A DNA stretch of 60,000 bases from Symsagittifera roscoffensis (lineage: Eukaryota; Xenacoelomorpha; Acoela; Convolutidae), in contig NC_087062.1 of assembly GCF_963678635.1 (NCBI RefSeq), forward strand, positions 59,166,129 through 59,226,128, in the 5' to 3' direction. The position numbers and the translations under genes are program-made. Below are positions 11,698 to 25,295 of the stretch, one piece after another (within the stretch, counting starts at the first letter, position 1; every line of letters begins with the position of its first letter). The notes below the pieces were generated by a model. The model saw only the letters and a program-made list of their open reading frames with translations, did no database searches and was not told the origin of the DNA.

Positions 11698-13325
11698 TCT
11701 CAACAATCAGTTCGTAGCTTCTCAATCTTACTATGCGGAGGGAAACAAGGGCAATTAAAATATCGAAAATAACAAACGTAAAAATGCTTCTGACGGTAGG
11801 AAGCTTAGAAAAAGAGTTTGAATTTTAAGCAACATCTTGGTCGATTTTAATACGGAAAGAAGGGTCTAAAAAAATATCGAAAAAAAACTGAAAAACTTGG
11901 ATGCGGAGAACTTTCATCAATTTTACTATGTGCAAACAATCTGAAAAGCATTCCTTATTTCTAGCAAAAAAAATCCAGCCATAATGCACTTTTTATCAAA
12001 AAAGTCAACCATTGAAAAAATTGTCCAATTTTTATTGCGCAGTCGAGAAGCAAAATTATTAAATACTATATGTATACATCTGATCTTACTGGATATAAAG
12101 ATTATTTCATTTAATTTCATAACAGATGCGATAAATTCTGGTCATTTTTGATAGTTTTTATTGTCAAACTTGAAATCTGGGTTGCTCCAATTACAGGTTT
12201 TCATAAAGTGAAAATGTTAAACCTGGTTGATTTGTTTTCAAAACATATGCTAACCCAGTTCCCTTCCAAGCAATCTTTAAATTTTTGAAACTAAGCATCA
12301 GATGTGTACCCATTCGATCTAAAACTATCTTGACGTGAAATTTCGATGCAGTCAGCCATCACAAAAAAAAGAGTTCTTCAAAACTTAAGCCAATTGCTGC
12401 GAGTATCAAACGGTAAAAAAAATAAATAATTACACTGCTAAATTATATTGAATCACTTCGCTAGTGTGCGTCATGTTGGTGAATTTATTCAAAAGGAGGA
12501 TTTCTTGAGCAGAAAAAATATATCGTGAACGTAGTAATAAAATAAAAAAAACGTGAAAAGGTAATAATCTATAAAAAAATAATTGAACTTTTGTTTTTTG
12601 AAAATTGAAAAATAGCAAATTAAATAGGGATATTGGTCTCAAATTTGATTTCATGTCATAACTCACGGTATTGATTGATTCACCCAACTCCAAGAGCAAA
12701 ATGTCAATTGTTTTTGTTTTGTCGGTTTTGCCCACAAGATTCATCCAAGTCTTCATACATATTTCAAAAAACAGCATAAAACTTTTGCGCACTTAGCTTA
12801 GGCTTTTGAGATTTTCAAATCAGAGTTCGACATTATGCGAAGAACTCAAAAATCACTCTCTGATTAACTGCTCTTACACATTTTTGTTATGCAATGAAAC
12901 TTGTATCAGCGAGAGCCTAGTTACTGGAAACTAAATGATAGAAACTTAACAAGCAACGGCAGTTTAACTTGTACAGATGTACGAAGTATCTTAAAAATGA
13001 ATGTTGAAGTAACTACGATAACCTTACACGTAATTTCTCTGACATTCTGAAGTTTATTCAAGAGAACAACCAACGTGTGTATCAGAAAAAAAACTAAATA
13101 ATTTGATAAGTTAAAAAAAGTTCTCAGAGGTTGCATCCACAATCGAAAAAAGTTCAATTGAAAAACATTTCACAGTTCAATTGAAAAACACCAATTGGTA
13201 CTAGAACATCTTCGAAAAGTTTCAAAGGAAAGAGGTGTCTCGAAATTTGAAAAAACTCGGAAATTTCTTAGCTATTTTTTTACGTTTATTTCAAATAGAT
13301 ATTACCAAATTGTTTATTTAAAAAA
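11698..13325. repeat. Mosaic repeat array, unit 2 (long-tail type)
   Basis: The unit starts at the CTATGCGGAGG block and continues through ACTGGATATAAAG (12,088), AACTTAAGCCAATTGCTGC (12,383) and TAGTGTGCGTCATGTTGG (12,463). It goes on to GGTTTTGCCCACAAGATTC (12,724), AATCACTCTCTGATTAACTG (12,852) and a pair of TTCAATTGAA palindromes (13,153 and 13,176). The same tail follows at 20,690-21,500, 24,545-25,290 and 32,410-33,240. A minus-strand frame over 12,430-12,792 is similar in all four close copies but is broken in the diverged first unit, so coding is not supported. Confidence 0.7.
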
Positions 13326-13986
13326 ACTGTGGCAACCCATGGAAAAAGTTTCTATTCGATTTTTTATTCATTATTTGCTCGGTTACTAGTTGTTCTGTTC
13401 CAATGAAATCATTTTAAAAATACTAGTCAAAATCATAAACAGGTTCATTTTAGTAAAGTTTATTTGCCAGACTTATTTAAAAAATTCATTTTAACCAGAA
13501 TCAATATCGGCGCTGCACATGGCTAGGTGACAGTTTTTTTGCACGCTAAAGTTTTGATGACAACAGCGGGTCAGAGTGACGTAGTATGAAATTCTCACTT
13601 TTTTGTCGCTGCGGATAAAAAATGATTTGCGGGGCACAATTTTTAATAAGAAACACAATGTTGCTGGTGGAAGTGTACATTGACTCAACATCATTTTGCT
13701 TGTGAAGACTTTCCCAGTTGAGTCTAGAAATTTTTGATTTCTTTTCTTCTTCAGAGTAAAAAAATTATTTGGTAGGTTACTAGTTGTTCTATTCCACATG
13801 AAATAATTTTAAAATACTATTTACGATTATAAACACGTTCATTTTTGGTAAAACTTAATTGCCAGATTTATTTAAAAAGTTCATCTTAACCAGAATCGAT
13901 ATCGGCGCTGCACATGGCTAGGTGACAGTTTTTTTGCCCGCAAAAGATTTTATGACATTAGCGGGACAGAGTGACGTAGTATGAAG
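13326..13986. repeat. Twin copies of the GATATCGGCGCTGCACATGG block flanking a LINE scrap
   Basis: Bases 13,371-13,586 and 13,772-13,978 are direct copies of the same block, 391 bases apart. Both contain GATATCGGCGCTGCACATGG followed by GACGTAGTATGAA. Between them lies a fragment of the minus-strand LINE linker. The next unit begins abruptly at about 13,987 in the middle of another block, marking a deletion junction. Confidence 0.7.
13587..13765 (-). pseudogene. LINE linker fragment, copy of 8,340-8,520
   Basis: The minus-strand peptide again reads LKKKRNQKFLDSTGKVFTSK followed by MMLSQC and PPATLCFLLK, as in the LINE at 6,670-9,331. The DNA matches bases 8,340-8,520 with few differences. 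Being embedded between two direct copies of an unrelated repeat block, it looks like filler captured during a duplication or double-strand break repair, not a LINE insertion with its own 3' end. Confidence 0.75.
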
Positions 13987-16900
13987 ATCAAAAAAAGAGC
14001 GTGAATTTTCAGCAACATCTTGGTCGATTTTAACGCGGAAAGAAGGGTCTAAAGCAATATCGATAAAAAAACTAAAAAAACTTGGCTGGGGAGAACTTTC
14101 ATCAATTTTACTATGTGCGAACAATCTGATATAAAAACATATATTTTTTCTAGCAAAAAAATCAAGCCATAATGCACTTTATTATCAAAAATGTCAGCCA
14201 TTGAAAAAATTGTCCAATTTTTATCATGCATTCGAGAAGCACAATCATCAAATATTACATGTATACATCTGATTTTACTGGATATAAAGAATATTTCGTT
14301 TAATTTTATACCAGATGCAATAAACTCTGGTCACTGTTGATTGTTTTTATTATCAAACTTGAAATCAGAGTTGCTTCAATTACAGGTTTTCATATAGTAA
14401 AATTGTTAAACTTGGTTGGTTTGTTTTCAAAACATATGCTAACCAAGTTCCCTACCAAGCAATGTTTACATTTTTGAAACTAAGCATCAGATGTGTACCC
14501 ATTCTTTCTAAAACTATCTTGACGGGAAATTTCAATGCACTCAGCCATGACAAAAGTAACAGTCCTTCAAAACTTAAGCCAATTATTAGTTGTTCTGTTC
14601 AACATGAAATGATTTTAAAAATACTAGTCAAAATTATAAACAGGCTCATTTTAGTAAAATTCATTTGCCAGACTTATTTAAAGAATTCATCTTAACCAGA
14701 ATCGATATCGGCGCTGCACATGGCTATATGACAATTTTTTTTTGCCCGCAAAAGTTTTTATGACATTAGCGGGTCAGAGTGACGTAGTATAAAGATCATA
14801 AGAATTTTGTAAAAGGCTTGTTTGCTTAGCTTATTGAACTCGTTAAAAGTTATTTCCGGCTAGACATTCTAATTTCAACTGAAGTATGATTTAAATTGAT
14901 GAATATTTTATTCTAGGTGAATTTGGTTTTAGGCGCATTTGATTTGATAAGCCAAATCTATTTTTATTTTTTTAAGGGGTCAACTTCTATTTAGAATTTT
15001 GGGTATGTTCAATCGACGAATGATTTCATTTGATAAAAGACTCATTTTTGCTTTACAACACAATTACATTTTAACGCGGACTATTTGTTTTGAGCAAGAT
15101 ACTTATTTTTTCAGCCAAAAATGTTTTGGCTGAACTGAAAATGCATATTTATATTTGAGAGTGCATTTTCTGGTTACAACTCAATGTTTTTGATGCGATT
15201 TTGATATGAGCAGGCGAATTACTTTTTTTTTTATTTAACTAGCGTAATTTGGGATAAATTGAGAAATTGAGCAAAATTTTTGTTAGCTAAGGTAACTTCA
15301 GGTAGGTTCAATTGAGGATTGAAAATTTTTTTAGGCAGCTTCAAATTTTTTTTACAGTTCAGTATCTTTTCTTAATAAATTCTCTAATTCAATTTTACAA
15401 GCTTTTCTAATTGAATAGATTGATTGTTATCCTTATGTGTTTTGAATTAAGGAAATCTTCATCAATAAGCTGGTTTTTTTTATAAATAAGAGCTTTTCCA
15501 TCATGGTTAGGACAAAAAAAATTTCAGAAAACGAATGTTTCTTATGACATCTTTTTTCTCAAACAATTGACTGTTTTCTAGCTATGACCTGTTTCCTGAA
15601 AAAAAAACAGTTCAATTTCTAGCCTGGACAACAAACAGTGCAAGGACTGCTAGCAGAAAAAAACAATTGGATGATGCTCTCAACAAACAGTTCGTAGCTT
15701 CTCAATCTTACTATGCGGAGGGAAACAAGGGCAATTTAAATGTCGAAAATAACAAACGTAAAAATGCTTCTGACGGTAGAACGCTCAAAAAAAGAGCGTG
15801 AATTTTCAGCAACATCTTGGTCGATTTTAACGCGGAAAGAAGGGTCTAAAGCAATATCGAAAAAAAAACTAAAAAAACTTGGCTGGGGAGAACTTTCATC
15901 AATTTTTTTATGTGCGAACAATCTGATATAAAAAACATTTATTTTTTCTAGCAAAAAGATTAAGCCATAATGCACTTTTTCAACAAAAATGTCAGCCATT
16001 GAAAAAATTGTCCAATTTTTATCATGCATTCGAGAAGCACAATCATCAAATATTACATGTATACATCTGATTTTACTGGATATAATGAATATTTCGTTTA
16101 ATTTTATACCAGATGCAATAAATTCTGGTCATTTTTAATTGTTTTTTTTTAATCAAACTTGAAATCTGAGTTGCTTTAATTACAGGTTTTCATACAGTAA
16201 AATTGTTAAACTTGGTTGGTTTGTTTTCAAAACATATGCTAACCAAGTTCCCTTCCAAGCAATGTTTACATTTTTGAAACTAAGCATCAGATGTGTACCC
16301 ATTCTTTCTAAAACTATCTTGACGGGAAATTTCAATGCACTCAGCCATGACAAAAGTAACTGTCCTTCCAAACTTAAGCCAATTATTAGTTGTTCTGTTC
16401 AACATGAAATGATTTTAAAAATACTAGTCAAAATTATAAACAGGTTCATTTTAGTAAATTTCGTTTGCCAGACTTATTTAAAGAATTCATCTTAACCAGA
16501 ATTGATATCGGCGCTGCACATGGCTATGTGACAATTTTTTTTGCCCGCAAAAGTTTTTATGACAACAGCGGGTCAGAGTGACGTAGTATAAAGATCATAA
16601 AAAATTTATAAAACGCTTTTTGTTTAGCTCATTGAACTCGTTAAAGTTATTTCCGGCTACACATTCTAATTTCAACAGATGTATGATTTAAATTGATGAA
16701 TAACATTTTCGAGGCGAATTGGTTTTTAGGCGCACCTGAATTGGTCAGCCAAATCTGTTTTTTTTTTAAGGGTCAATTTCTGTTTATAGTTTCGGGTATG
16801 TTTAACCGAGGAATGATTTCATGTAATGATAGTTTGTAAACGGGCTCATTCTCTCTTTACAACACAATTACTTTTAACGCGGTTTATTTGGTTTGAGCAG

Positions 16901-17721
16901 GAGACTTATTTTTTCAAACCAAGGTAGTTTCGGCTGAATTGAAAGTGCATCTTTCTATTTGAGAGTGCAATTTCTTGTTACAACTCAATTTTTTTGATGC
17001 TTTTTTGAAATGAGCAGGCGAAATACTTCTTTAAATTTTACTAGGTTAATTTCGGGTAAATTATGAAATCGAGTTCATTTTTTTAGCTAAGGTAACATCA
17101 AGTAGTTTCAATTGAAGATTGAAATTTTTCTAATTCAAAAAAGTATTCAATTTTACAAGCCTTTCCAATTGAAGAGATCAACTTTTACTAAGTTTTGATT
17201 GTTATCGTGATGTCTTTTGAATTAAGGAAGTCTTCATCAAAAATCTGGCTTTTTTTATAAGTGAGAATATTTCCATCAAGATTAGGACATGAAAATATTT
17301 CAAAAAACGACTGTTTCTTTGATCTCTGTTTTCTGAACAACCGACTGTTTTCCAGGAATGACCTCTGTTTTCTGAAAAAAAACTGTACTTTTCTAGCACG
17401 GACAAGAAACCATGCAACGACTGCTAGCAAAAAAAAATTGATGATGCTCTCAGCAACCAGGTCGTAGCTTTTTTTCAGACTTACTATGCGGAGGGAAACA
17501 AGGGAGATTTGAATATCGAAAAAAAACGTAAAAACTCTTCCGACGGTAGAAAGCTTAGAAAAAAAGAGCGTGAAATTTAAGCAACCTTTTCGTCGATTTT
17601 AAAACGGAAAGAAAGGTCTAAAGCAATATCGAAAAAAAACGGAGAAATTTTTGCTGGGGAGAATTTTCATCAAGTTTACTATGTGCGAATAATCTGATAT
17701 AAAATTATTCAACATTTCTAG
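13987..17721. repeat. Mosaic repeat array, units 3 and 4 (tandem, ~1.8 kb period)
   Basis: Two nearly identical direct repeats. The ATATCGGCGCTGCACATGG block occurs at about 14,705 and 16,505, and the CAATGTTTACATTTTTGAAA block at 14,460 and 16,260, an offset of 1,800 bases. Here AACTTAAGCCAATT is followed by ATTAGTTGTTCTGTTC instead of GCTGC, which loops the unit back to its own beginning. Unit 4 ends at about 17,721 with a sharp switch to GGTAGGTTCAATTGAGGATT, which belongs to the middle of another unit (compare 15,300). Conserved short plus and minus frames follow the DNA identity and are not evidence of genes. Confidence 0.75.
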
Positions 17722-20700
17722 CAGGTAGGTTCAATTGAGGATTGAAAATTTTTTTAGGCAGCTTCAAATTTTTTTACAGTTTAGTATCTTTTCTTAATAA
17801 ATTCTCTAATTCAATTTTACAAGCTTTTCCAATTGAATAGATTGATTTTTATCCTTATGTGTTTTGAATTAAGGAAATCTTCATCTATAAGCTGGCTTTT
17901 TTTTATAAATAAGAGCTTTTCCATCATGGTTAGGACAAGAAAAAATTTCAGAAAACGAATGTTTCTTATGACAACTTTTTTATCAAAAAATTGACTGATT
18001 TCTAGCAATGACCTGTTTTCTGAAAAAGAAACTGTTCAATTTCTAGCACGGACAACAAACAGTGCAGCGACTGCTAGCAGAAAAAAAAACAATTGGATGA
18101 TGCTCTCAACAATCAATTCGTAGCTTCTCAATCTTACTATGCGGAGGTAAACAAGGGCAATTTAAATATCGAAAATAACAAACGTAAAAATGCTTCTGAC
18201 GGTAGAAAGCTCAGAAAAAGAGCGTGAATTTTCAGCAACATCTTGGTCGATTTTAACGCGGAAAGAAGGGTCTAAAGCAATATCGAAAAAAAAACTAAAA
18301 AAACTTGGCTGGGGAGAACTTTCATCAACTTTACTATGTGCGAACAATCTGATATAAAAACATATATTTTTTCTAGCAAAAAAATTAAGCCATAATGCAC
18401 TTTTTCATCAAAAATGTCAGCCATTGAAAAAATTGTCCAATTTTTATCATGCATTCGAGAAGCACAATCATCAAATATTACATGTATACATCTGATTTTA
18501 CTGGATATAATGAATATTTCGTTTAATTTTATACCAGATGCAATAAATTCTGGTCACTTTCGATTGTTTTTTTTTATCAAACTTGAAATCTGAGTTGCTT
18601 TAATTACAAGTTTTCATATAGTAAAATTGTTAAACTTGGTTGGTTTGTTTTCAAAACATATGCTAACCAAGTTCCCTTCCAAGCAATGTTTACATTTTTG
18701 AAACTAAGCATCAGATGTGTACCCATTCTTTCTAAAACTATCTTGACGGGAAATTTCATTGCACTCAGCCATGACAAAAGTAACTGTCCTTCCAAACTTA
18801 AGCCAATTATTAGTTGTTCTGTTCAACATGAAATGATTTTAAAAAAACTAGTCAAAATTATAAACAGGTTCATTTTAGTAAATTTCATTTGCCAGACTTA
18901 TTTAAAGAATTCATCTTAACCAGAATTGATATCGGCGCTGCACATGGCTATGTGACAATTTTTTTTGCCCGCAAAAGTTTTTATGACAACAGCGGGTCAG
19001 AGTGACGTAGTATAAAGATCATAAAAAATTTATAAAACGCTTTTTGTTTAGCTTATTGAACTCGTTAAAGTTATTTCCGGCTACACATTCTAATTTCAAC
19101 AGATGTATGATTTAAATTGATGAATAACATTTTCTAGGCGAATTGGTTTTTAGGCGCACCTGAATTGGTCAGCCAAATCTGTTTTTTTTTAAGGGTCAAT
19201 TTCTGTTTATAGTTTCGGGTATGTTTAACCGAGGAATGATTTCATGTGATGATAGTTTGTAAACGGACTCATTCTCTCTTTACAACACAATTACTTTTAA
19301 CGCGGTTTATTTGGTTTGAGCAGGAGACTTATTTTTTCAAACCAAGGTAGTTTCGGCTGAATTGAAAGTGCATCTTTCTATTTGAGAGTGCAATTTCTTG
19401 TTACAACTCAATTTTTTTGATGCTTTTTTGAAATGAGCAGGCGAAATACTCCTTTAAATTTTACTAGGTTAATTTCGGGTAAATTATGAAATCGAGTTCA
19501 TTTTTTTAGCTAAGGTAACATCAAGTAGTTTCATTTGAAGATTGAAATACTTTTCGGACGGTTTCAAATTTTTTTTACAATTTAATATCTTTTTTAATAA
19601 TTTTTCTAATTCAAAAAAGTATTCAATTTTACAAGCCTTTCCAATTGAAGAGATCGACTTTTACTAAGTTTTGATTGTTATCGTGATGTCTTTTGAATTA
19701 AGGAAGTCTTCATCAATAATCTGGCTTTTTTTATAAGTGAGAATATTTCCATCAAGGTTAGGACATGAAAATATTTCAAAAAACGACTGTTTCTTTGATC
19801 TCTGTTTTCTGAACAACCGACTGTTTTCCAGGAATGACCTCTGTTTTCTGAAAAAAAACTGTACTTTTCTAGCACGGATAAGAAACAATGCAACGACTGC
19901 TAGCAAAAAAAAATTGATGATGCTCTCAGCAACCAGGTCGTAGCTTTTTTTCAGACTTACTATGCGGAGGGAAACAAGGTAAATTTGAATATCGAAAAAA
20001 AAACGTAAAAAATATTCCGACGGTAGAAAGCTTAGAAAAAAAGAGCAGGAAATTTAAGCAACCTTTTCGTCGATTTTAAAACGGAAAGAAGGGTCTAAAG
20101 CAATATCGAAAAAAAACGGAGAAATTTTTGCTGGGGAGAATTTTCATCAAGTTTACTATGTGCGAATAATCTGATATAAAATTATTCAACATTTCTAGCA
20201 AAAAAATTCAGCCAAAATGCTTTTTTTTCAAAAATGTCAACCATTGAAAACATTGTTCATTTTTTGTTATGCATTCGAGAAGCAAAATTATCAACTATTT
20301 TATATATACATCAAATTTTACGGGATTTAAAGAAAGTTTCATTTAATTTTATACCAGATGCGATAAACTCCGGTCATTTTAAATTGTTTTTTTTTTATCA
20401 AACCTCAGAATTTGAGTGGCTTCAATTACAGGTTTTCATATAGTAAAATTGTTAAACTTGGTTGGCTTGTTTTCAAAACATATGCTAACCCAGTTCCCTT
20501 CCAAACAATGTTTACATTTTTGAAGGTAAGCATCAGATGTATATTCATTCAATCTAAAACTATCTTGACGGGAAATTTCAATGCACTCAGCCATCACAAA
20601 AAAACAGTTCTTCAAAACTTAAGCCAATTGCTGCAAGTATCAAACGGTAAAAAAATAAAAACTTAAACTGCTAAATTATTTTGAATCACTTAGCTAGTGT

Positions 20701-21514
20701 GCGTCATGTTGGTGAATTTATTCAAAAGGAGGATTTCTTGAGCAGAAAAAATATATCGGGAACGTAGTAATAAAATAAAAAAAACGTAAAAAGGTAATAA
20801 TCTATAAAAAAATAATTGAACTTTTGTTTTTTGAAAATTGAAAAATAGCAAATTAAATAGGGATATTGGTCTCAAGTTTGATTTCATGTCATAACTCACG
20901 GTATTGGTTGATTCACCCACCTCCAAGATAAAATTGTCAATTGTTTTTGTTTTGTCGGTTTTGCCCACAATATTCATCCATGTCTTTATACATATTTCAA
21001 AAAACAGCATAAAACTTTTGCGCACTTAGTTTATGCTTTTTAGATTTTCAAATCAGAGTTCGACATTATGCGAAGAACTCAAAAATCACTCTCTGATTAA
21101 CTGCTCTTACACATTTTTGTTATGCAATGAAACTTGTATCAGCGAGAGCCTAGTTACTGGAAATTAAATGATAGAAACTTAACAAGCAACGGCAGTTGAA
21201 CTTGTACAGATGTACGAAATATCTTAAAAATGAATGTTGAAGTAACTTCGAAAACCTTACACGTAATTTCTCTGACATTCTGAAGTTTTTTCAAGAGAAC
21301 AACCAACGTGTGTATCAGAAAAAAACTAAATAATTTGATAAGTTAAAAAAAGTTCTCAGAGGTTGCATCCACAGTAGAAAAAAGTTCAATTGAAAAACAT
21401 TTCACAGTTCAATTGAAAAACCTTAATTGATACTGGAACATCTCCAAAAAGTTTAAAAGGAAAAAGGTGTCTCAAAATTTGAAAAAACTCGGAAAATTCT
21501 TGGATATACTTTTA
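17722..21514. repeat. Mosaic repeat array, units 5 and 6
   Basis: Unit 5 starts in mid-unit and carries ATATCGGCGCTGCACATGG at about 18,930, an offset of roughly 2,425 from unit 4. Bases 17,962-18,231 match 10,427-10,696 with no difference that I can see, although the flanks differ. Unit 6 begins at the CTATGCGGAGG block near 19,963 and takes the GCTGCAAGTATCAAACGG exit (20,630). It then runs through the long tail to about 21,500. Confidence 0.7.
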
Positions 21515-22996
21515 CGGGTGTGCCCAATTTTGTAGTCAAGGGACCGCAAATGACTTAATTAACTCAACCAAACAGATTCAAGTGGATCAGAATATTAATC
21601 ACAAGAATGAGGGTTTTGTTAATCAATTGCGAATCTTTTTTTAAAAATAATTCTTCAAGTAGTTCTACTACAGACTCCGAAAAATTGCTCAGGACATTTT
21701 ATCGAACTAAAAGCTGAAAAATACTTTGACTGATAGCAATAATTACGAAATTACGAATAAAACAAAATTGAGTTGTCAATTATGCTGACCTTGAAAAGCT
21801 TGCCTGGACCCGGCTCCGTGACATATCTTTTGCTCAAATTTAGCTGAAATTTTTAATCACTAAGTAGAAGGCGGAAAACTTTCAAGCATTTTTGATTTAG
21901 CACTAATCGACTTTTTCCCAAAATCTGAATATGCTGAACCTGCACAAAGTTTTAGCCCGATTAGTCATTTGGAGACTGACGCAAAAATGTTGAAAGACAA
22001 ATGAACACAGCAAAACGAGTTTTGAAAAAAAACTTCAACTCAACGATTGGCCACCAGAGCTTTTTGTGCAGTACAATTAGACTTTTCTGAAGCTGACACA
22101 GCTGACACAGGCTACCCTCTTTCCATTTTCTTGATTTAATAATTTCTTTGAAACTCCTCTTCAAGCAATTGAATTTACAAAGACATCGAGTTTTTCATTT
22201 TTTTGGTCATCAATTAATTTCAATTGCAGACGACAAAACTTACCGTAACAAAATTTTTACATTGATAGGTTGATTCGCTTAATCGGAAAATGTTGCAAAC
22301 AAATTGAAATCATGAGTAGTATAGCTAAAAACGAATTGCTTTCTATATCTGATTTATCAGATTGCATACAGTCAAGGAACCAGAAATATTTGGTGTCTTG
22401 ATTTATGCTTACCAAAAATTCAAAAAAAAACGAACTGATCCATGTTTTTCCTGAAAGTTTTCAAATATTTTGTCATGCTTCAGTCAGTTTGGAAACAACT
22501 AATACCTGCCACGATACGTTATTCGTAGAGTCAAAAAAAAAGAAACAGATTGTGTACAAGAAAAGAAGTTCCTTATCGCTCTATTTTGGATGGTGGGGTA
22601 GGCTTAACATGCCTACATCTAACAATTTTCAGCGTCAAAACTTTTGTTTTCTTTGCATCAGATTTGTTAGAGCAAAAAAAGTAAGTTACCAACAGGCATG
22701 AATTTCCCAGAAAATTGTTACTCAAGACAAAAAAACTCGCGGACTCCAATTTTAACGACCAAGAAAAATGATAGTTTTTTTTCATGACTTATTTGAACAC
22801 CTAATTTTTTGTACTTCCTCGCTACAACCTTACAGAAACAAAATACAGATTGAAAATTGACGGATCAACTCATAAATGCTGTTGCAGATATTCGTAGGTC
22901 ATTTTTAAAAAATCAAGCCATAATGCACTTTTTTATCAAAAATGTCAGCCATTGAAAAAATTGTTCAATTATTATCATGCATTCGAGAAGCACAAT
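21515..22996. repeat. 1.4 kb block, near-identical to 33,250-34,630
   Basis: From TTTACGGGTGTGCCCAATTTTG on, this stretch is found only here and at 33,250-34,630, with few substitutions. Minus-strand frames (21,961-22,164 here; 33,600-33,914 and 33,911-34,156 in the partner) and a plus-strand frame (22,405-22,701 here; 34,146-34,334 there) are present but none matches a family I know. The partner carries indels that break the plus frame. A tandem AGCTGACAC duplication lies at about 22,092-22,110. At about 22,900-22,996 small scraps of other array blocks appear before a new unit begins. Confidence 0.6.
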
Positions 22997-25295
22997 CTGG
23001 ATTGCGCACTTGAATTGATCAGCCAAATCTGTTTTTTTAAGGATCAATTTCTGTTTATAGTTTCGGGTATGTTCAACCGAGGAATGATTTCATGTGATGA
23101 TAGTTTGTAAACAGGCTCATTCTCTCTTTGCAACACAATTGATTTTAACCCGGTTTATTTTGTTTGAGCAGGAGACTTTTTTTTTCAAACCAAGGTAGTT
23201 TCGGCTGAATTGAAAGTGCATCTTTCTATTTGAGAGTGCAATTTCTTGTTACAACTCAATTTTTTTGATGCGTTTTTGATATGAGCAGGCGAAATACTTC
23301 TTTAATTTTTACTAGGTTATTTTCGAGTAAATTTTGAAATCGATTTAATTTTTTTTAGCTTAGGTAACATCAAGTAGTTTCATTTGAAGATTGAAATACT
23401 TTTCGGACGGGTTCAAATTTTTTTTTACAATTTAATATCTTTTTTAATAATTTTTCTAATTCAAAAAAGTGTTCAATTTTACAAGCCTTTCCATTTGAAG
23501 AGATCGACTTTTACTAAGTTTTGATTGTTACCGTGATGTCTTTTGAATTAAGGAAGTCTTCATCAAAAAGCTGGCTTTTTTTATAAATGAGAGTATTTCC
23601 ATCAAGGTTAGGACATGAAATTACTTCAAAAAACGACTGTTTCTTTGACCTCTGTTCTCTGAACAACCGACCGTTTCCAGCAATGACCTCTGTTTTCTGA
23701 AAAAAAATTGTTCATTTTCTAGCACGGACAAGAAACAATGCAACGACTGCTAGCAAAAAAAAATTGATGATGCTCTCAGCAATCAGGTCGTAGCTTTTTC
23801 AGACTTACTATGCGGAGGGAAACAAGGGAAATTTGAATATCGAAAAAAAAACTTAAAAAATCTTCCGACGGTAGAAAGCTTAGAAAAAAAGAGCGTAAAA
23901 TTTAAGCAACCTTTTCATCGATTTTAAAACGGAAAGAAGGGTCTAAAGCAATATCGAAAAAAAAACGCAGAAATTTTTGCTGGGGAGAATTTTCATCAAG
24001 TTTACTATGTGCGAATAATCTGATAAAAAATTATTCAACATTTCTAGCAAAAAAATCTAGCCAAAATGCTTTTTTTTTTTTCAAAAATGTCAACCATTGA
24101 AAACATTGTTCATTTTTTGTTATGCATTCGAGAAGCAAAATTATCCACTATTTTATATATACATCAAATTTTACTGGATTTAAAGAAAGTTTCATTTAAT
24201 TTTATACCAGATGCGATAAACTCCGGTCATTTTAAACTGTTTTTTTTATCAAACCTCAGAATTTGAGTGGCTTCAATTACAGGTTTTCATATAGTAAAAT
24301 TGTTAAACTTGGTTGGCTTGTTTTCAAAACATATGCTAACCCAGTTCCCTTCCAAACAATGTTTACATTTTTGAAGGTAAGCATCAGATGTATATTCATT
24401 CAATCTAAAACTATCTTGACGGGAAAATTCAATGCACTCAGCCATCACAAAAAAAAACAGTTCTTCAAAACTTAAGCCAATTGCTGCAAGTATCAAACGG
24501 TAAAAAAAAAAAACTTAAACTGCTAAAATATTTTGAATCACTTCGCTAGTGTGCGTCATGTTGGTGAATTTCTTCAAAAGGAAGATTTCTTGAGCAGAAA
24601 AAAAATATCGGGAACATAGTAATAAAGTAAAAAACGTAAAAAAGTAAAAATCTATAAAAAAATAATTGAACTTTTGTTTTTTGAAAATTGAAAAATAGCA
24701 AATTAAATAGAGATATTGGTCTCAAGTTTGATTTCATGTCATAACTAACGGTATTGATTGATTCACCAAACTCCAAGAACAAATTGTCAATTGTTTTTGT
24801 TTTGTCGGTTTTGCCCACAAGATTCATCCATGTCTTTATACATATTTCAAAAAAAACAGCATAAATTTTTTGCGCACTAAGTTTATGCTTTTGAGATTTT
24901 CAAATCAGAGTTCAACATTATGCGAAGAACTCAAAAATCACTCTCTGATTAACTGCTCTTACACATTTTTGTTATGCAATGAAACTTGTATCAGCGAGAG
25001 CCTAATTTTTGGAAACTAAAGGATAGAAACTTAACAAGCAACGGCAGTTGAACTTGTACAGATGTACGAAATATCTTAAAAATGAATGTTGAAGTAACTA
25101 CAAAAACCTTACACGTAATTTTTCTGACATTCTGAAGTTTATTCATGAGGACAACCAACGTGTGTATCAGAAAAAAATTAAATAATTTGATAAGTTAAAA
25201 AAAAGTTCTCAGAGGTAGCATCCACAGTAGAAAAAAGTTCAATTGAAAAACATTTCACAGTTCAATTGAAAAATATTAATTGATACTGGAACATC
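22997..25295. repeat. Mosaic repeat array, unit 7
   Basis: The unit begins at a sharp junction in the middle of the upstream block (GCGCACTTGAATTGATCAGCC). It passes through TACTATGCGGAGGGAAACAA (23,807), TTACTGGATTTAAAGAAAGT and the GCTGC exit (24,483). TAGTGTGCGTCATGTTGGTG lies at 24,546, and the TTCAATTGAA pair near 25,240-25,270. It ends at TGATACTGGAACATCTCCAA, where units 6 and the 30 kb copy instead continue into the 1.4 kb block. Confidence 0.7.

Noticed and set aside
11428-11772. Open frames spanning the N run
   Set aside because: They are artefacts of translating 200 N as open codons.
12430-12792. A 120-residue minus frame repeated at 20,690, 24,546 and 32,517
   Set aside because: Similarity again follows DNA identity, and the oldest copy (11,320-11,480) has stops. 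Possible fossil coding, but not supportable.
14462-14695. A 77-residue plus frame repeated at 16,262, 18,686 and, altered, 20,412 and 30,322
   Set aside because: It is kept only because the underlying repeats are nearly identical. Diverged copies break it, and it has no domain.
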